DNA of 64,000 nt from Adiantum capillus-veneris (lineage: Eukaryota; Streptophyta; Polypodiopsida; Polypodiales; Pteridaceae), in NCBI GenBank assembly GCA_014529385.2, contig CM043947.1, forward strand, positions 122,553,391 through 122,617,390, read 5' to 3'. The translations under genes were made by a program, and so were the position numbers. Within the stretch, counting starts at the first letter, position 1, and every line of letters begins with the position of its first letter. The notes below the pieces were generated by a model that was not told the DNA's origin, did not search any database, and saw only the letters and a program-made list of their open reading frames with translations. Of the stretch, positions 12,101 to 23,503 are shown piece by piece.

Positions 12101-15100
12101 ACATTCAAGGTCCACCACTTGTCCAAGCTATTATCGCTAGTAGCATGAGTGGTTTTGTCTCAAGATTCACCACTTTTCCACTCTATGTCATTATATTAAG
12201 AATATGTGGGTGTTAAGGTCCACCACTTGTCCAACCTATAAGTCTATATCTTAAAGGTTATTCTTTCTTACCACTTTGAGTGACCATGATAGGTTTTATA
12301 TGGGGGTTTGGTTCCAAGCTCCACCACTTGTCCAAGCTAACTCTATTGAAACAGAGAGAGAGCAAAGGTCCACCACTTGTCCAAGCTAGGCTCCATTGAA
12401 ACATGGAGAGAAGGATGCTCCACCATTTGTCCAAGATAGGCTCCATTGAAACATGACGAGAAGCAAGTTGCACCATGTCTCCAAGATGCTAGGCTCCAGC
12501 GAAAAACATTAAACCACGATATGTCGTAGATGAGGGGTTTACATTCAAGGTCCAACACTTGTCCAAGCTATTATTGGTAGTAGCTGAGTGGTTTGGTCTC
12601 AAGATTCACCACTTTTCCACTCTATGTCATTATATTAAGAATATGTGGGTGTTAAGGTCCACCACTTGTCCAACCTATAAAGGCTACATCTTAAAGGTTA
12701 TTCTTTCGTACCACTTGGAGTGACCATGATAGGTTTTACATGGGGGTTTGGTTCCAAGGTCCACCACTTGTCCAAGCTAACTCTATTGAATCATAGAGAG
12801 AAGCAAAGGTCCACCACTTGTCCAAGCTAGGCTCCATTGAAACATGGAGAGAAGGATGCTCCACCATTTGTCGAAGCTAACTCTATTGAAACATGGGGGG
12901 TTTACGTTCAAGGTCCACCACTTTTCAAAGCTATTACCGCTAGTAGCATGAGTGGTTTTGTCTCAAGATTCACCACTTTTTCACTCTATGTCATTATGTT
13001 AAGAATATTTGGGTGTTAAGGTCCACCACTTGTCCAACCTATAAGACTATATCTTAAAGGTTATTCTTTCTCACGACTTGGAGTGACCATGATAGGTTTT
13101 ACATTGGGGTTTGGTTGCAAGGTCCACCACTTGCCCAAGCTAACTCTATTGAAACATAGAGAGAAGAAAAGGTCCACCACTTGTCCAAGCTAGGGTCCAT
13201 TGAAACATGGAGAGAAGGATGCTCCACCATTTGTCCAAGATAGGCTCCATTGAAACATGAAGAGAAGCAAGGTGCACCATGTCTCCAAGATGCTAGGGTC
13301 CATCTAAATACCTTAAACCCAGAATATTTTGTACATGGGGGGTTTACATTCAAGGTCCACCACTTGTCCAACCTATAAGTCTATATCTTAAAGGTTATTC
13401 TTTCTTACCACTTGGAGTGACCATGATAGGTTTTATATGGGGGTTTGGTTCCAAGCTCCACCACTTGTCCAAGCTAACTCTATTGAATTAGAGAGAGAAG
13501 CAAAGTTCCACCACTTTTCCAAGCTAGGCTCCATTGAAACATGGAGAGAAGGATGCTCCACCATTTGTCCAAGATAAGCTCCATTGAAACATGACGAGAA
13601 GCAAGCTGCACCATGTCTCCAAGATGCTAGGCTCCATCGAAAAACATTAAACCCATGATATGTCGTAGATGAGGGGTTTACATTCAAGGTCCAACACTTG
13701 TCCAAGCTATTATTGGTAGTAGCCTGAGTGGTTTGGTCTCAAGATTCACCACTTTTCCACTCTATGTCATTATATTAAGAATATGTGGGTGTTAAGGTCC
13801 AGCAATTGTACAACCTATAAGGCTACATCTTAAAGGTTATTCTTTCTTACCACTTGGAGTGACCATGATAGGTTTTACATGGGGGTTTGGTTTCAAGTTC
13901 CACCACTTGTCCAAGCTAACTCTATTGAATTATAGAGAGAAGCAAAGGTCCACCACTTGTCTAAGCTAGGCTCCATTGAAACATGGAGAGAAGGATGCTC
14001 CATCATATCTCGAAGCTAACTCTATTGAAACATGGGGGGTTTACGTTCATGGTCCACCACTTGTCCAAGCTATTACCGCTAGTAGCATGAGTGGTTTTGT
14101 CTCAAGATTCACCACTTTATCACTCTATGTCATTATATTAAGGATATCTGGGTGTTAAGGTCCACCACTTGTCCAACCTATAAGGCTATATCTTAAAGGT
14201 AATTCTTTTTCAGGACTTGGAGTGACCATGATAGGTTTTACATTGGGGTTTGGTTCCAAGGTCCACCACTTGTCCAAGCTAACTCTTTTAAAACATAGAG
14301 AGAAGCAAAGGTCCACCACTTGTGCAAGCTAGGGTCCATTGAAACATGGAGAGAAGGATGCTCCAACATTTGTCCAAGATAGGCTCCATTGAAACATGAA
14401 GAGAAGCTAGGTGCAGCATGTCTCCAAGATGCTAGGCTCCATCTAAATACCTTAAACCCACGATATTTCGTAGATGGGGGGTTTACATTCAAGGTCCACC
14501 ACTTTTCCAAACTATTATCGCTAGTAGCATGAGTAGTTTGCTCTCAAGATTCACCACTTTTCCACTCTATGCCATTATATTAAGAATATCTGGGTGTTAA
14601 GGTCCACCACTTGTCCAACCTATAAGGATATATCATTATGGTTATTCTTTCTCACCACTTGGAGTGAACATGATAGGTTTTACATGGGGGTTTGGTTCCA
14701 AGGACCACCACTTGTCCAAGCTAACTCTATTGAAACCTAGAGAGAAACAAAGGTCCACTACTTGTCCAAGCTAGGCTCCATTGAAAGATGGAGAGAACGA
14801 TGCTCCACCATTTGTCGAAGCTAAGTCTATTGAAACATGGGGGGTTTACGCTCAAGTTCCACCACTTGTCCAAGCTATTATCGCTAGTAGCATGAGTGGT
14901 TTGGTCTCAAGATTCACCACTTTTCCACTCTATGTCATTATATTAAGAAGATCTGGGTGTTAAGGTCCACCACTTGTCCAACCTATAAGGCTATATCTTA
15001 AAGGGTATTCTTTCTGACCACTTGGAATGACCATGATAGGTTTTACATGGGGGTTTGGTTCCAAGGTCCACCACTTGTCCAAGATAACTCTATTGAAACA

Positions 15101-18100
15101 TAGAGAGAAGCAAAGGTCCACCACTTGTCCAAGCTAGGCTCCATTGAAACATGGAGAGAAGGATGCTGCACCATTTGTCAAAGATAGGCTCTATTGAAAC
15201 ATGAAGAGAAGCAAGCTGCACCATGTCTCCAAGATGCTAGGCTCCATTGAAATACCTTAAACCCATGATATTTCGTACATGGGGGGTATACATTCAAGGT
15301 CCACCACTTGTCCAACCTATTATCCCTAGTAGCATGAGTGGTTTGGTCTCAAGATTCACCACTTTTTCACTCTATGTCGTTATATTAAGAATATGTGGGT
15401 GTTAAGGTCCACCACTTGTCCAACCTATAAGTTTATATCTTAAAGGTTATTCTTTCTTACCACTTGGAGTAACCATAATAGGTTTTACATGGGGGTTTGG
15501 TTCCAAGCTCCACCACTTGTCCAAGCTAACTCTATTGAAACAGAGAGAGAAGCAAAGGTCCATCACTTGTCCAAGCTAAGCTCCATTGAAACATGGCGAT
15601 GAGGATGCTCCACCATTTGTCCAAGATAGGCTCCATTGAAACATGAGGAGAAGCAATCTGCACCATGTCTCCAAGGTGCTAGGCTCCATCGAAAAACATT
15701 AAACTCACGATATGTCGTAGATGAGGGGTTTACATTCAAGGTCCAACACTTGTCCAAGCTATTATTGGTAGTAGCCTGAGTGGTTTGGTCTCAAGATTCA
15801 CCACTTTTCCACTCTATGTCATTATATTAAAAATATGTGGGTGTTAAGGTCCACCACTTGTCCAACCTATAAGGCTACATCTTAAAGGTTATTCTTTCTT
15901 ACCACTTGGAGTGACCATGATAGGTTTTACATGGGGGTTTGGTTCCAAGGTCCACCACTTGTCCAAGCTAACTCTATTGAAACATAGAGAGAAACAAAGG
16001 TCCACCACTTGTCCAAGCTAGGCTCCATTGAAACATGGAGAGAAGGATGGTCCACCATTTGTTCAAGATAGGCTCCATTGAAACATGACGAGAAGCAAGG
16101 TGCACCATGTCTCCAAGATGCTAGGCTCCATCGACATACATTAAACCCGTGATATTTCGTAGATGAGGGGTTTACATTCAAGGTCCACCACTTGTCCAAG
16201 CTATTATTGCTAGTAGCCTGAGTGTTTTGGTCTCAAGATTCACCACTTTTATTAAGAATATGTGGGTGCTAAGGTCCAACACTTGTCCAACCTATAAGGC
16301 TACATCTTAAAGGTTATTCTTTCTTACCACTTGGAGTGACCATGATAGGTTTTACATGGGGGTTTGGTTCCAAGGTCCACCACTTGTCCAAGCTAACTCT
16401 ATTAAAACATAGAGAGAAACAAAGGTCCACCACTTGTCCAAGCTAGGGTCCATTGAAACATGGAGAGAAGGATGCTCCACCATTTGTCCAAGATAGGATC
16501 CATTGAAACATGACGAGAAGCAAGTTGCACCATGTCTCCAAGATGCTACGCTCCATCGAAATACATTAAACCCACGATATTTCGTAAATGAGGTGTTTAC
16601 ATTCAAGGTCCACCACTTGTCTAAGGTATTATTGCTAGTAGCCTGAGTGGTTTGGTCTCAAGATTCACCACTTTAATTAAGAATATGTGGGTGTTAAGGG
16701 CCACCACTTGTCCAACCTATAAGGCTACATCTTAAAGGTTATTCTTTCTTCCCACTTGGAATGACCATGATAGGTTTTACATGGGGGTTTGGTTCCAAGT
16801 TCCACCACTTGTCCAAGCTAACTCTATTGAAACATAGAGAGAAACAAAGGTCGACCACTTGTCCAAGCTAAGCTCCATTGAAACATGGAGAAATCGATGC
16901 TCCACCATTTGTCGAAGCTAAGTCTATTGAAACATGGGGGGTTTACATTCAAGGTCCACCACTTGTCCAAGCTATTATCGCTAGTAGCATGTGTGGTTTT
17001 ATCTCAAGATTCACCACTTTTTCACTCTATGTCATTATATTAAGAATATTTGGGTATTAAGGTCCACCACTTGTCCAACCTATAAGGCTATATCTTAAAG
17101 GTTATTCTTTCTCAGCACTTGGAGTGACCATGATAGGTTTTACATGGGGGTTTGGTTCCAAGGTCCACCACTTGTCCAAGCTAACTCTATTGAATCATAG
17201 AGATCAGCAAAGGTCCACCACTTGTCCAAGGTAGGGTCCATTGAAACATGGAGAGAAGGATGCTCCACTATTTGTCCAAGATAGACTCCATTGAAACATG
17301 AAGAGAAGCAAGCTGCACCATGTCTCCAAGATGCTAGGTTTCATCGAAATACCTTAAACACACGATATTTTGTACATGGGGGGTTTACATTCAAGTACCA
17401 CCTCTTGTCCAAGCTATTATCGCTAGTAGCATGAGTGGTTTTGTCTCAAGATTCACCACTTTTCCACTCTATGTTATTATATTAAGAATATGTGGGTGTT
17501 AAGGTCCACCACTTGTCCAACCTATAAGTCTATATCTTAAAGGTTATTCTCTCTTACCACTTGGAGTGACCATGATAGGTTTTACATGGGGATTTGGTTC
17601 CAAGGTCCACCACTTGTCCAAGCTAACTCTATTGAAACAGAGAGAGAAGCAAAGGTCCACCACTTGTCCAAGCTAGGCTCCATTGAAACATGGAGAGAAA
17701 GATGCTCCACCATTTGTCCAACATAGGCTCCATTGAAACATGACGAGAAGCAAGCTGCACCATGTCTCCAAGATGCTAGGCTCCATCGAAAAACATTAAA
17801 CCCACGATATGTCGTAGATGAGGGGTTTACATTCAAGGTCCAACACTTGTCCAAGCTATTATTGGTAGTAGCCTGAGTGGTTTGGTTTCAAGATTCACCA
17901 CTTTTTCACTCTATGCCATTATATTAAGAATATCTGGGTGTTAAGGTCCACCACTTGTCCAACCTATAAGGATATATCATTAAGGTTATTCTTTCTCACC
18001 AGTTGGAGTGACCATGATAGGTTTTACATGGGGGTTTGGTTTCAAGGTCCACCACTTGTCCAAGCTAACTCTATTGAAACATAGAGAGAAACAAACGTCC

Positions 18101-18962
18101 ACCGCTTGTCCAAGCTAGGCTCCATTGAAACATGGAGAGAACGATGCTCCACCATTTGTCGAAGCTAAGTCTATTGAAACATGGGGGGTTTACGTTCAAG
18201 GTCCACCACTTGTCCAAGCTATTATCGCTAGTAGCATGAGTGGTTTTGTCTCAAGATTCACCACTTTTTCACTCTATGTCATTATATTAAGAATATTTGG
18301 GTGTTAAGGTCCACCACTTGTCCAACCTATAAGGCTATATCTTAAAGGTTATTCTTTCTCACCACTTGGAGTGACCATGATAGGTTTTACATGGGGGTTT
18401 GGTTCCAAGGTCCACCACTTGAATCATAGAGAGAAGCAAAGGTCCACCACTTGTCCAAGCTAGGCTCCATTGAAACATGGAGAGAAGGATGCTCCACCAT
18501 TTGTCCAAGATAGGCTCCATTGAAACATGAAGAGAAGCAAGCTGCACCATGTCTCCAAGATGCTAGGCTCCATCAAAATACCTTAAACCCACGATATTTC
18601 GTAGATGGGGGGATTACTTTCAAGGTCCACCACTTGTCCAAGCTATTATCGCTAGTAGCATGGTTTGGTCTCAAGATTCACCAGTTTTCCACTCTATGTC
18701 ATTACATTAAGAATATCTTGGTGTTAAGGTCCACCACTTGTCCAACCTATAAGGCTATATCTTAAATGATATTTTTTCTCACCACTTGGAATGTGCATGA
18801 TATGTTTTACATGGGGTTTTGCTCCAAGGTCCACCACTTGTCCAAGCTAGATCTATTACATATATATTATACATACAATATTCAACTAGATTCCCTACCT
18901 ATCATGTCTAGTAGCATGGATGCTGTAGCTTTAAGGTCCACCACTTGTCCAACCTATACTCT
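9167..18962. repeat. 9.8-kb hierarchical satellite array (about 442-base and 363-base higher-order units)
   Basis: Roughly 22 units follow each other, marked by the landmark CATGATAGGTTTTACATGGG near 9714, 10150, 10593, 10955, 11401, 11840, 12282, 12720 and onward to 18370. Most spacings are 438-445 bases. A shorter class of about 360-365 bases recurs (ending near 10955, 13085, 14225, 15030, 17125 and 18370), and single units of about 333, 422 and 428 occur. Inside each unit are several 50 to 60-base subunits built on AAGGTCCACCACTTGTCCAA. The short class lacks an internal block of about 80 bases. The core is better conserved than the text between cores. Recurrent 90-codon minus-strand frames reflect the unit and are not treated as genes. 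Confidence 0.95.
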
Positions 18963-19215
18963 CTTATGTAAGAGAGATCTCGCTATAAATTCAAAACCTT
19001 CTCGCCTAAATTTAAAATTCAAAATCTGATTGCCTAAATTTAAAATATCCCTCCCAAATTTTAAATATCCCGCCTAAATTTTAAAATATCCCGCCCAAAT
19101 TTTAAAATTCAAACTTTTTTATATAAATTTAAATTTTACCACTTAAATTTAAAATATTCCACGCGAAATTGATTTTAAATTCAAGTTTACCACAAAAGGA
19201 TATCATTATACCACC
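18963..19215. repeat. AT-rich short tandem repeat
   Basis: A phrase close to CCCGCCTAAATTTTAAAATAT recurs about every 23-24 bases from about 18990 to 19110 and decays into related AAATTTAAA text. It sits exactly at the right edge of the large satellite and shares no core with it. No gene is seen. Confidence 0.7.
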
Positions 19216-19900
19216 TAAATTCAAATATGCAAACCTCAAATCATTATATTGTACATAAATTCAAACAAATTCAAATTAACAAGCCTAAGCTGATATTAGT
19301 TTTCATAGATATGAATTTATCACACCTAAATTATGTCACCATGTTAGAGAGAGTGGTTAGAGAATTTGAACAAGGTCCACCACTTGTCCAACCTAGATAC
19401 CAAGAAGGATTGAGTGTACAAGGTATTGTTTGGAGGTCCTTATAGTCCACTGGTCTCAAGGTCCACCACTTGTGGTAAGGGTCACCAAAAAGTGTATATA
19501 TTCATCCAAAGAAATACACGTATTTTTGGTCTACATGTCTAGTTTCAACCATTTATGTCCATTAGGTGTATCACTAAACAACACTACTATTTTTGAGAAA
19601 CAGAAGTTACAATCATATCTACAAATGGATTAGAGCAAAATCAGCTCAGCATACATCCAGAACTCGCTACAAGAATCGACTTTAACAGATCACGCAAGTA
19701 AGTCTTCCATTCAAGTTTACTAGTATTACAATGTGTTAGTTATTTGTGATATTTATGTATGTATATATACTATGTGTGCATATCGTAATTAAGTGTAATT
19801 GTGTATCTGCATTATGTATGAGTATTACAATGAAATAACACAAATATACATACATACACATAGATAACACAGACGCACACATACATGAGCATGTATTTTC
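19216..19900. other. Central spacer, no gene; two isolated satellite cores
   Basis: Satellite cores are present at about 19374-19394 and 19456-19475, isolated from the arrays. The remainder is AT-rich with no supported coding frame. This segment begins the zone between the divergent ParB-SET and transposase-like genes. Confidence 0.5.
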
Positions 19901-20220
19901 AAGAGAGAGATAGCAAGATACAGAGATAGATAGATAGAGAGAGAGAGAGAAAGATAACAGATTTCATTGTGTTTATGTATGTGGAAGAGAGGAAGACGAT
20001 GTATGAAAATATGTGCACGTATTTTCAAGAGAGAGACAACAAGATAACAGATTTCACTGTGGTTATGTATGTGGAAGTGAGGAAGACGATGTGTGGGAAT
20101 ATGTGCATGTATTTTCAAGAGAGAGACAACAAGATAACAGATTTCACTGTGGTTATGTATGTGGAAGAGAGGAAGACGATGTGTAGGAATATGTGTATGT
20201 GTGCGGGGATATTTTTAAAC
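19901..20220. repeat. GA/GATA microsatellite and a 90-base tandem repeat
   Basis: A short GATA/GA tract (about 19920-19950) precedes units that begin AAGATAACAGATTTCA at 19951, 20041 and 20131, an exact 90-base period over nearly three copies. Ninety is a multiple of three, so a plus-strand frame (19969-20364) stays open across the copies. Its translation has no recognisable domain. Confidence 0.85.
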
Positions 20221-20730
20221 TACGTATCTCTATCTTTTGACGAGAGAGTGTGTGTGCAAGAAGAGTTACAGAGAACCATCTTCTCTATATGGAGAAAGAC
20301 AGAGAGTGAGAGAGAGAGAAATACCTGTTTTTTCTCTATTCGTGAGGTGTGCAATGTCTCCTGAGAAGAAGCTATGCCCGATCCTGCCCTTCTGGAAAGC
20401 GTTGCGTACGCCGCTGTTTCTTTATCTTGTGCGCGAACTTTCAATCCTGTGCGCTCCACCTGTGTGTTGTGTACGATGTCGGGCTTGCTCCTCTACGTGC
20501 GCATATACTCCAACTGTGTGCGATCCGTGTGCGCTTTCTGTGTGTTTGCTGCTCGCCTGCTTTCTCTGTGTGCGTTGCTCGTGCGCTCTCTCTGTGCCTA
20601 ATCTTGATAGGGTTTATTAGAATGCCACGTATGCTACAAGTCCATGTTTTATCATAGGATTAAAAAAAACAAAAGCAATATAAAACATTAACCAATTCAC
20701 ACAGCCAAAATTAAAGAAATCATGGTTGAA
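20221..20730. promoter_or_regulatory. Candidate bidirectional promoter zone (tentative)
   Basis: This GA-rich then GTGCG/CTCT-rich region is higher in GC than its surroundings and includes CTCTATATGGAG near 20282-20293. It lies between the two genes whose first coding exons follow splice acceptors (minus at 9097, plus at 23502). Position is the main argument. I cannot identify a transcription start or a TATA box with certainty. Overlapping plus-strand frames near 20237-20657 show no recognised domain. Confidence 0.25.
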
Positions 20731-20935
20731 AATATGCAAAATATGCCGCCCCTTGACCCCGCCCGGGGCGCTTCCCCAGGACCCCGCCCGGAACAATATC
20801 CCAAAATCAGCCTCCCAAGCCCCTCCATCGAGAGCGCTATATTCCACATCCCCATCAAGGACGCTACCCCCAAACCTCACGTGGAGGCGCTGCCTTGTCA
20901 CCCCATTGTGGCATTGCCCTAAGACTCCGCATCTG
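20731..20935. other. GC-rich 200-base island of unknown nature
   Basis: About 200 bases of GC-rich text (CCCCGCCCGGGGCGCTTCCC and a second CCCCGCCCGG nearby) stand in AT-rich surroundings with sharp edges. Short inverted segments such as CGCCCGGGGCG suggest a hairpin. It could be a small mobile repeat or a CpG-rich regulatory piece. No coding function is supported. Confidence 0.45.
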
Positions 20936-21520
20936 GAGTGCTAAATGGGAACATTCTTCATTAGTGAAATTTTGAACATAAATTATATTTAGCATATACT
21001 TAAATATAATACAAATATTAATATATTAACTTTACTACTAATTTACTATAGCAGTTCTAGATTATGTCCCATACTATATTTAAGGTGCCAAAGGTTTGGC
21101 CTTATGGTCCTAGATTTAGCCAAGTGGTCAACACATACAGGACCAAGTGCACAATGTGCCACAAAACTTGGCCACCACTTCACTTGCCAAAGTTTAGGCC
21201 ACATGGTCAATCCTAAGTTTCCAATGTTCTTATTATGTCACCTTTTGCCTCGTGGAAAACCTAGGCTTGTTTTCACATACTCAGGCACTTCAAGCCATAA
21301 TAAATTTTCATTACTCTTCGGCAACCCTTTTGTTCAAGTCTTTGAAAAAACGTTGCTTAAGGCCACACCCTAAACCATTTTCATTTAGGGGTGTCTAAAA
21401 CTAGCTTTTTGGCAATTCGAGAAGAAAATGGTCAAAGTTTTATACTTAGTTTTAACCACTTGACCAATTCAAATATTGGAAAGCAAGGTCTTGTAATACT
21501 TTTCTTTGGACATCACACAT
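20936..21520. other. AT-rich spacer without a recognisable gene
   Basis: A phrase resembling 'gccaagtggtcaacacat' and related text near 21110-21200 hints at very old satellite-like sequence, but the core is absent. I see no coding region. Confidence 0.4.
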
Positions 21521-23420
21521 TAAAACTAGGTCCCTCACTTGTCCAAGCTATGCTCTAATACAATAAAGGGCTTTTGGTTTCAAGATGCACCACTTTCCCA
21601 ACCTTGATTCCATTAAAGAAGCTAGCTCTACTTAGATATTTAATAGCAAGGTCCTATAGCAGTTCACATTGAACATTTTCCATGGCAGCTAGGTCCACCA
21701 CTTATCTAAGCTATGCTCTAATACAGTAAGGGGGTTTTGGTTTCAAGATCCACCACTTGTCCAAACTTGATTTGGGAAGCAAGGTCCTATAATAGTTTGC
21801 TTTGGACATTCACCATTACAACTAAGTCCACGACTTCTCCAAGCTATGTTCTAATACACTAAGGACGTTTTGGTTTGAAGGAGAACCACTTGTACGACTT
21901 TGTTTTTGGAAGTAAGGTCTTTACATAGTTCACCTTGGACCTTGGACATTGGATACTACAACTAAGCCCACCACTTGTCCAAGCTATCCTCTATATATAG
22001 CCAAAGGGTTTGGGTTTCAAGATTCACCACTTTTCCAACCTTTCTTCCATTAAAGAAAGGAGGGGAATTATAACTAGGTCCACCAATTGTCCAAGATATG
22101 CTCTGATATAGAAAGGGGATTTTGGTTTCAATAATCCACCACTTTTCCAACCTTTCTTCCATTAAAGAAAGGAGAGGAATTATAACTAGGTCCACCAATT
22201 GTCCAAGATATGCTCTGATATAGAAAGGGGATTTTGGTTTCAACCTTGCAAGACTCAAGGGATACTTGGACATTGGAAAGCATAGTCCTATAGTAGTTGA
22301 TAGGTGGCAGTGGGTATAACAACTAGGTCCAACCTATGCTCTCATATAGCAAAGAGGCTTTGGTTTCAAGGTCCACCACTTGTCCAAAATTGCTTCCATT
22401 AAAGAAATGAGGGGCTACGTAAACATTGGCAAGCAAGGTAGAAAGGTCCTAAGGTATTTCACCTTGGATATTAGGCATTATAACTAGGTCCACCACTTGT
22501 CCAAGCTATGCTCTAATATAGAAAGGGGATTTTCGTTTCAAGGTCCACCACGTGTTCAACCTTGCAAGACTCAAGGGATACTTGGACATTGGAAAGCATA
22601 GTCCTATAGTAGTTGATAGGTGGCAGTGGGTATTACAACTAGGTCCAACCTATGCTCTCATATAGCAAAGAGGCTTTAGTTTCAAGGTCCACCACTTGTC
22701 CAACCTTGCTTCCATTAAAGAAATGAGGGGCTATGTAAACATTGGCAAGCAAGGTAGCAAGGTTCTAAGGTGTTTCACCTTGGATATTGGGCATTATAAC
22801 TAGGTCCACCACTTGTCCAAGCTATGGTCTGATATAGAAAGGGGATTTTTGTTTCAAGGTCCACCACGTGTTCAACCTTGAAAGACTCAAGGGATACTTG
22901 GACATTGGAAAGCATAGTCCTATAGTAGTTGATAGGTGGCAGTGGGTATTACAACTAGGTCCAACCTATGCTCTCATATAGCAAAGAGGCTTTGGTTTCA
23001 AGGTCCACCACTTGTCCAACCTTACTTCCATTAAATAAATGAGGGGCTACGTAAACATTGGCAAGCAAGGTAGCAAGGTCCTAAGGTATTTCACCTTGGA
23101 TATTGGGCATTATAACTAGGTCCACCACTTGTCCAAGCTATGCTCTGATATAGAAAGGGGATTTTCGTTTCAAGGTCCACCACGTGTTCAACCTTGAAAG
23201 CCTCAAGGGATACTTGGACATTGGAAAGCATAGTTCTATAGTAGTTGATAGGTGGCAGTGGGTATTACAACTAGGTCCACCACTTGTCCAACCTATGCTC
23301 TAATATAGCAAGGATGCTTTGGTTTCAAGATCCACCATAATTTCCAACCTTGCTTCCATTAATATAGCAAGGAGGATTTGGTCTCAAGGTTCACCACTTA
23401 TCCAACCTATGCAAACCTTT
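21521..23420. repeat. Second satellite type (about 316-base unit) sharing the same core
   Basis: The landmark TTGGACATTGGAAAGCATAG recurs near 22266, 22583, 22902 and 23217, a period of about 316-319 bases. Each unit contains two or three copies of the AGGTCCACCACTTGTCCAA-type core plus a CACGTGTTCAACCTTG variant. The flanking text differs from the 442-base unit. The array ends about 80 bases before the first coding exon of the transposase-like gene, so it probably lies in that gene's upstream intron. Confidence 0.9.
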
Positions 23421-23503
23421 TCCATGTTGTAGCATGATTTTTTGTTTGAAGAGTATTTTTCTATAACTATGGATTTAACAATGTAATCTTTTTCACTTAC
23501 AGG

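Noticed and set aside
9329-18550. Many 60-90-codon frames (for example the recurrent MDKWWTLNV-type frames) across the satellite
   Set aside because: They recur with the repeat period, start at non-ATG codons in many units, are broken in others and consist of translated core. They look like by-products of the repeat and risk being mis-annotated as proteins.
9167-18962. CRISPR-like array
   Set aside because: Spacers between cores are themselves repeated and unequal in length, and the setting is a plant nuclear genome with introns.
20220-20657. Overlapping Cys- and Leu-rich plus-strand frames
   Set aside because: Three frames overlap in the same GTGCG/CTCT-rich DNA, none has a domain, and composition explains the open frames.
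20731-20935. Organelle DNA insertion as the source of the GC-rich island
   Set aside because: No plastid or mitochondrial gene text is recognisable and the composition is too GC-rich for plastid DNA.
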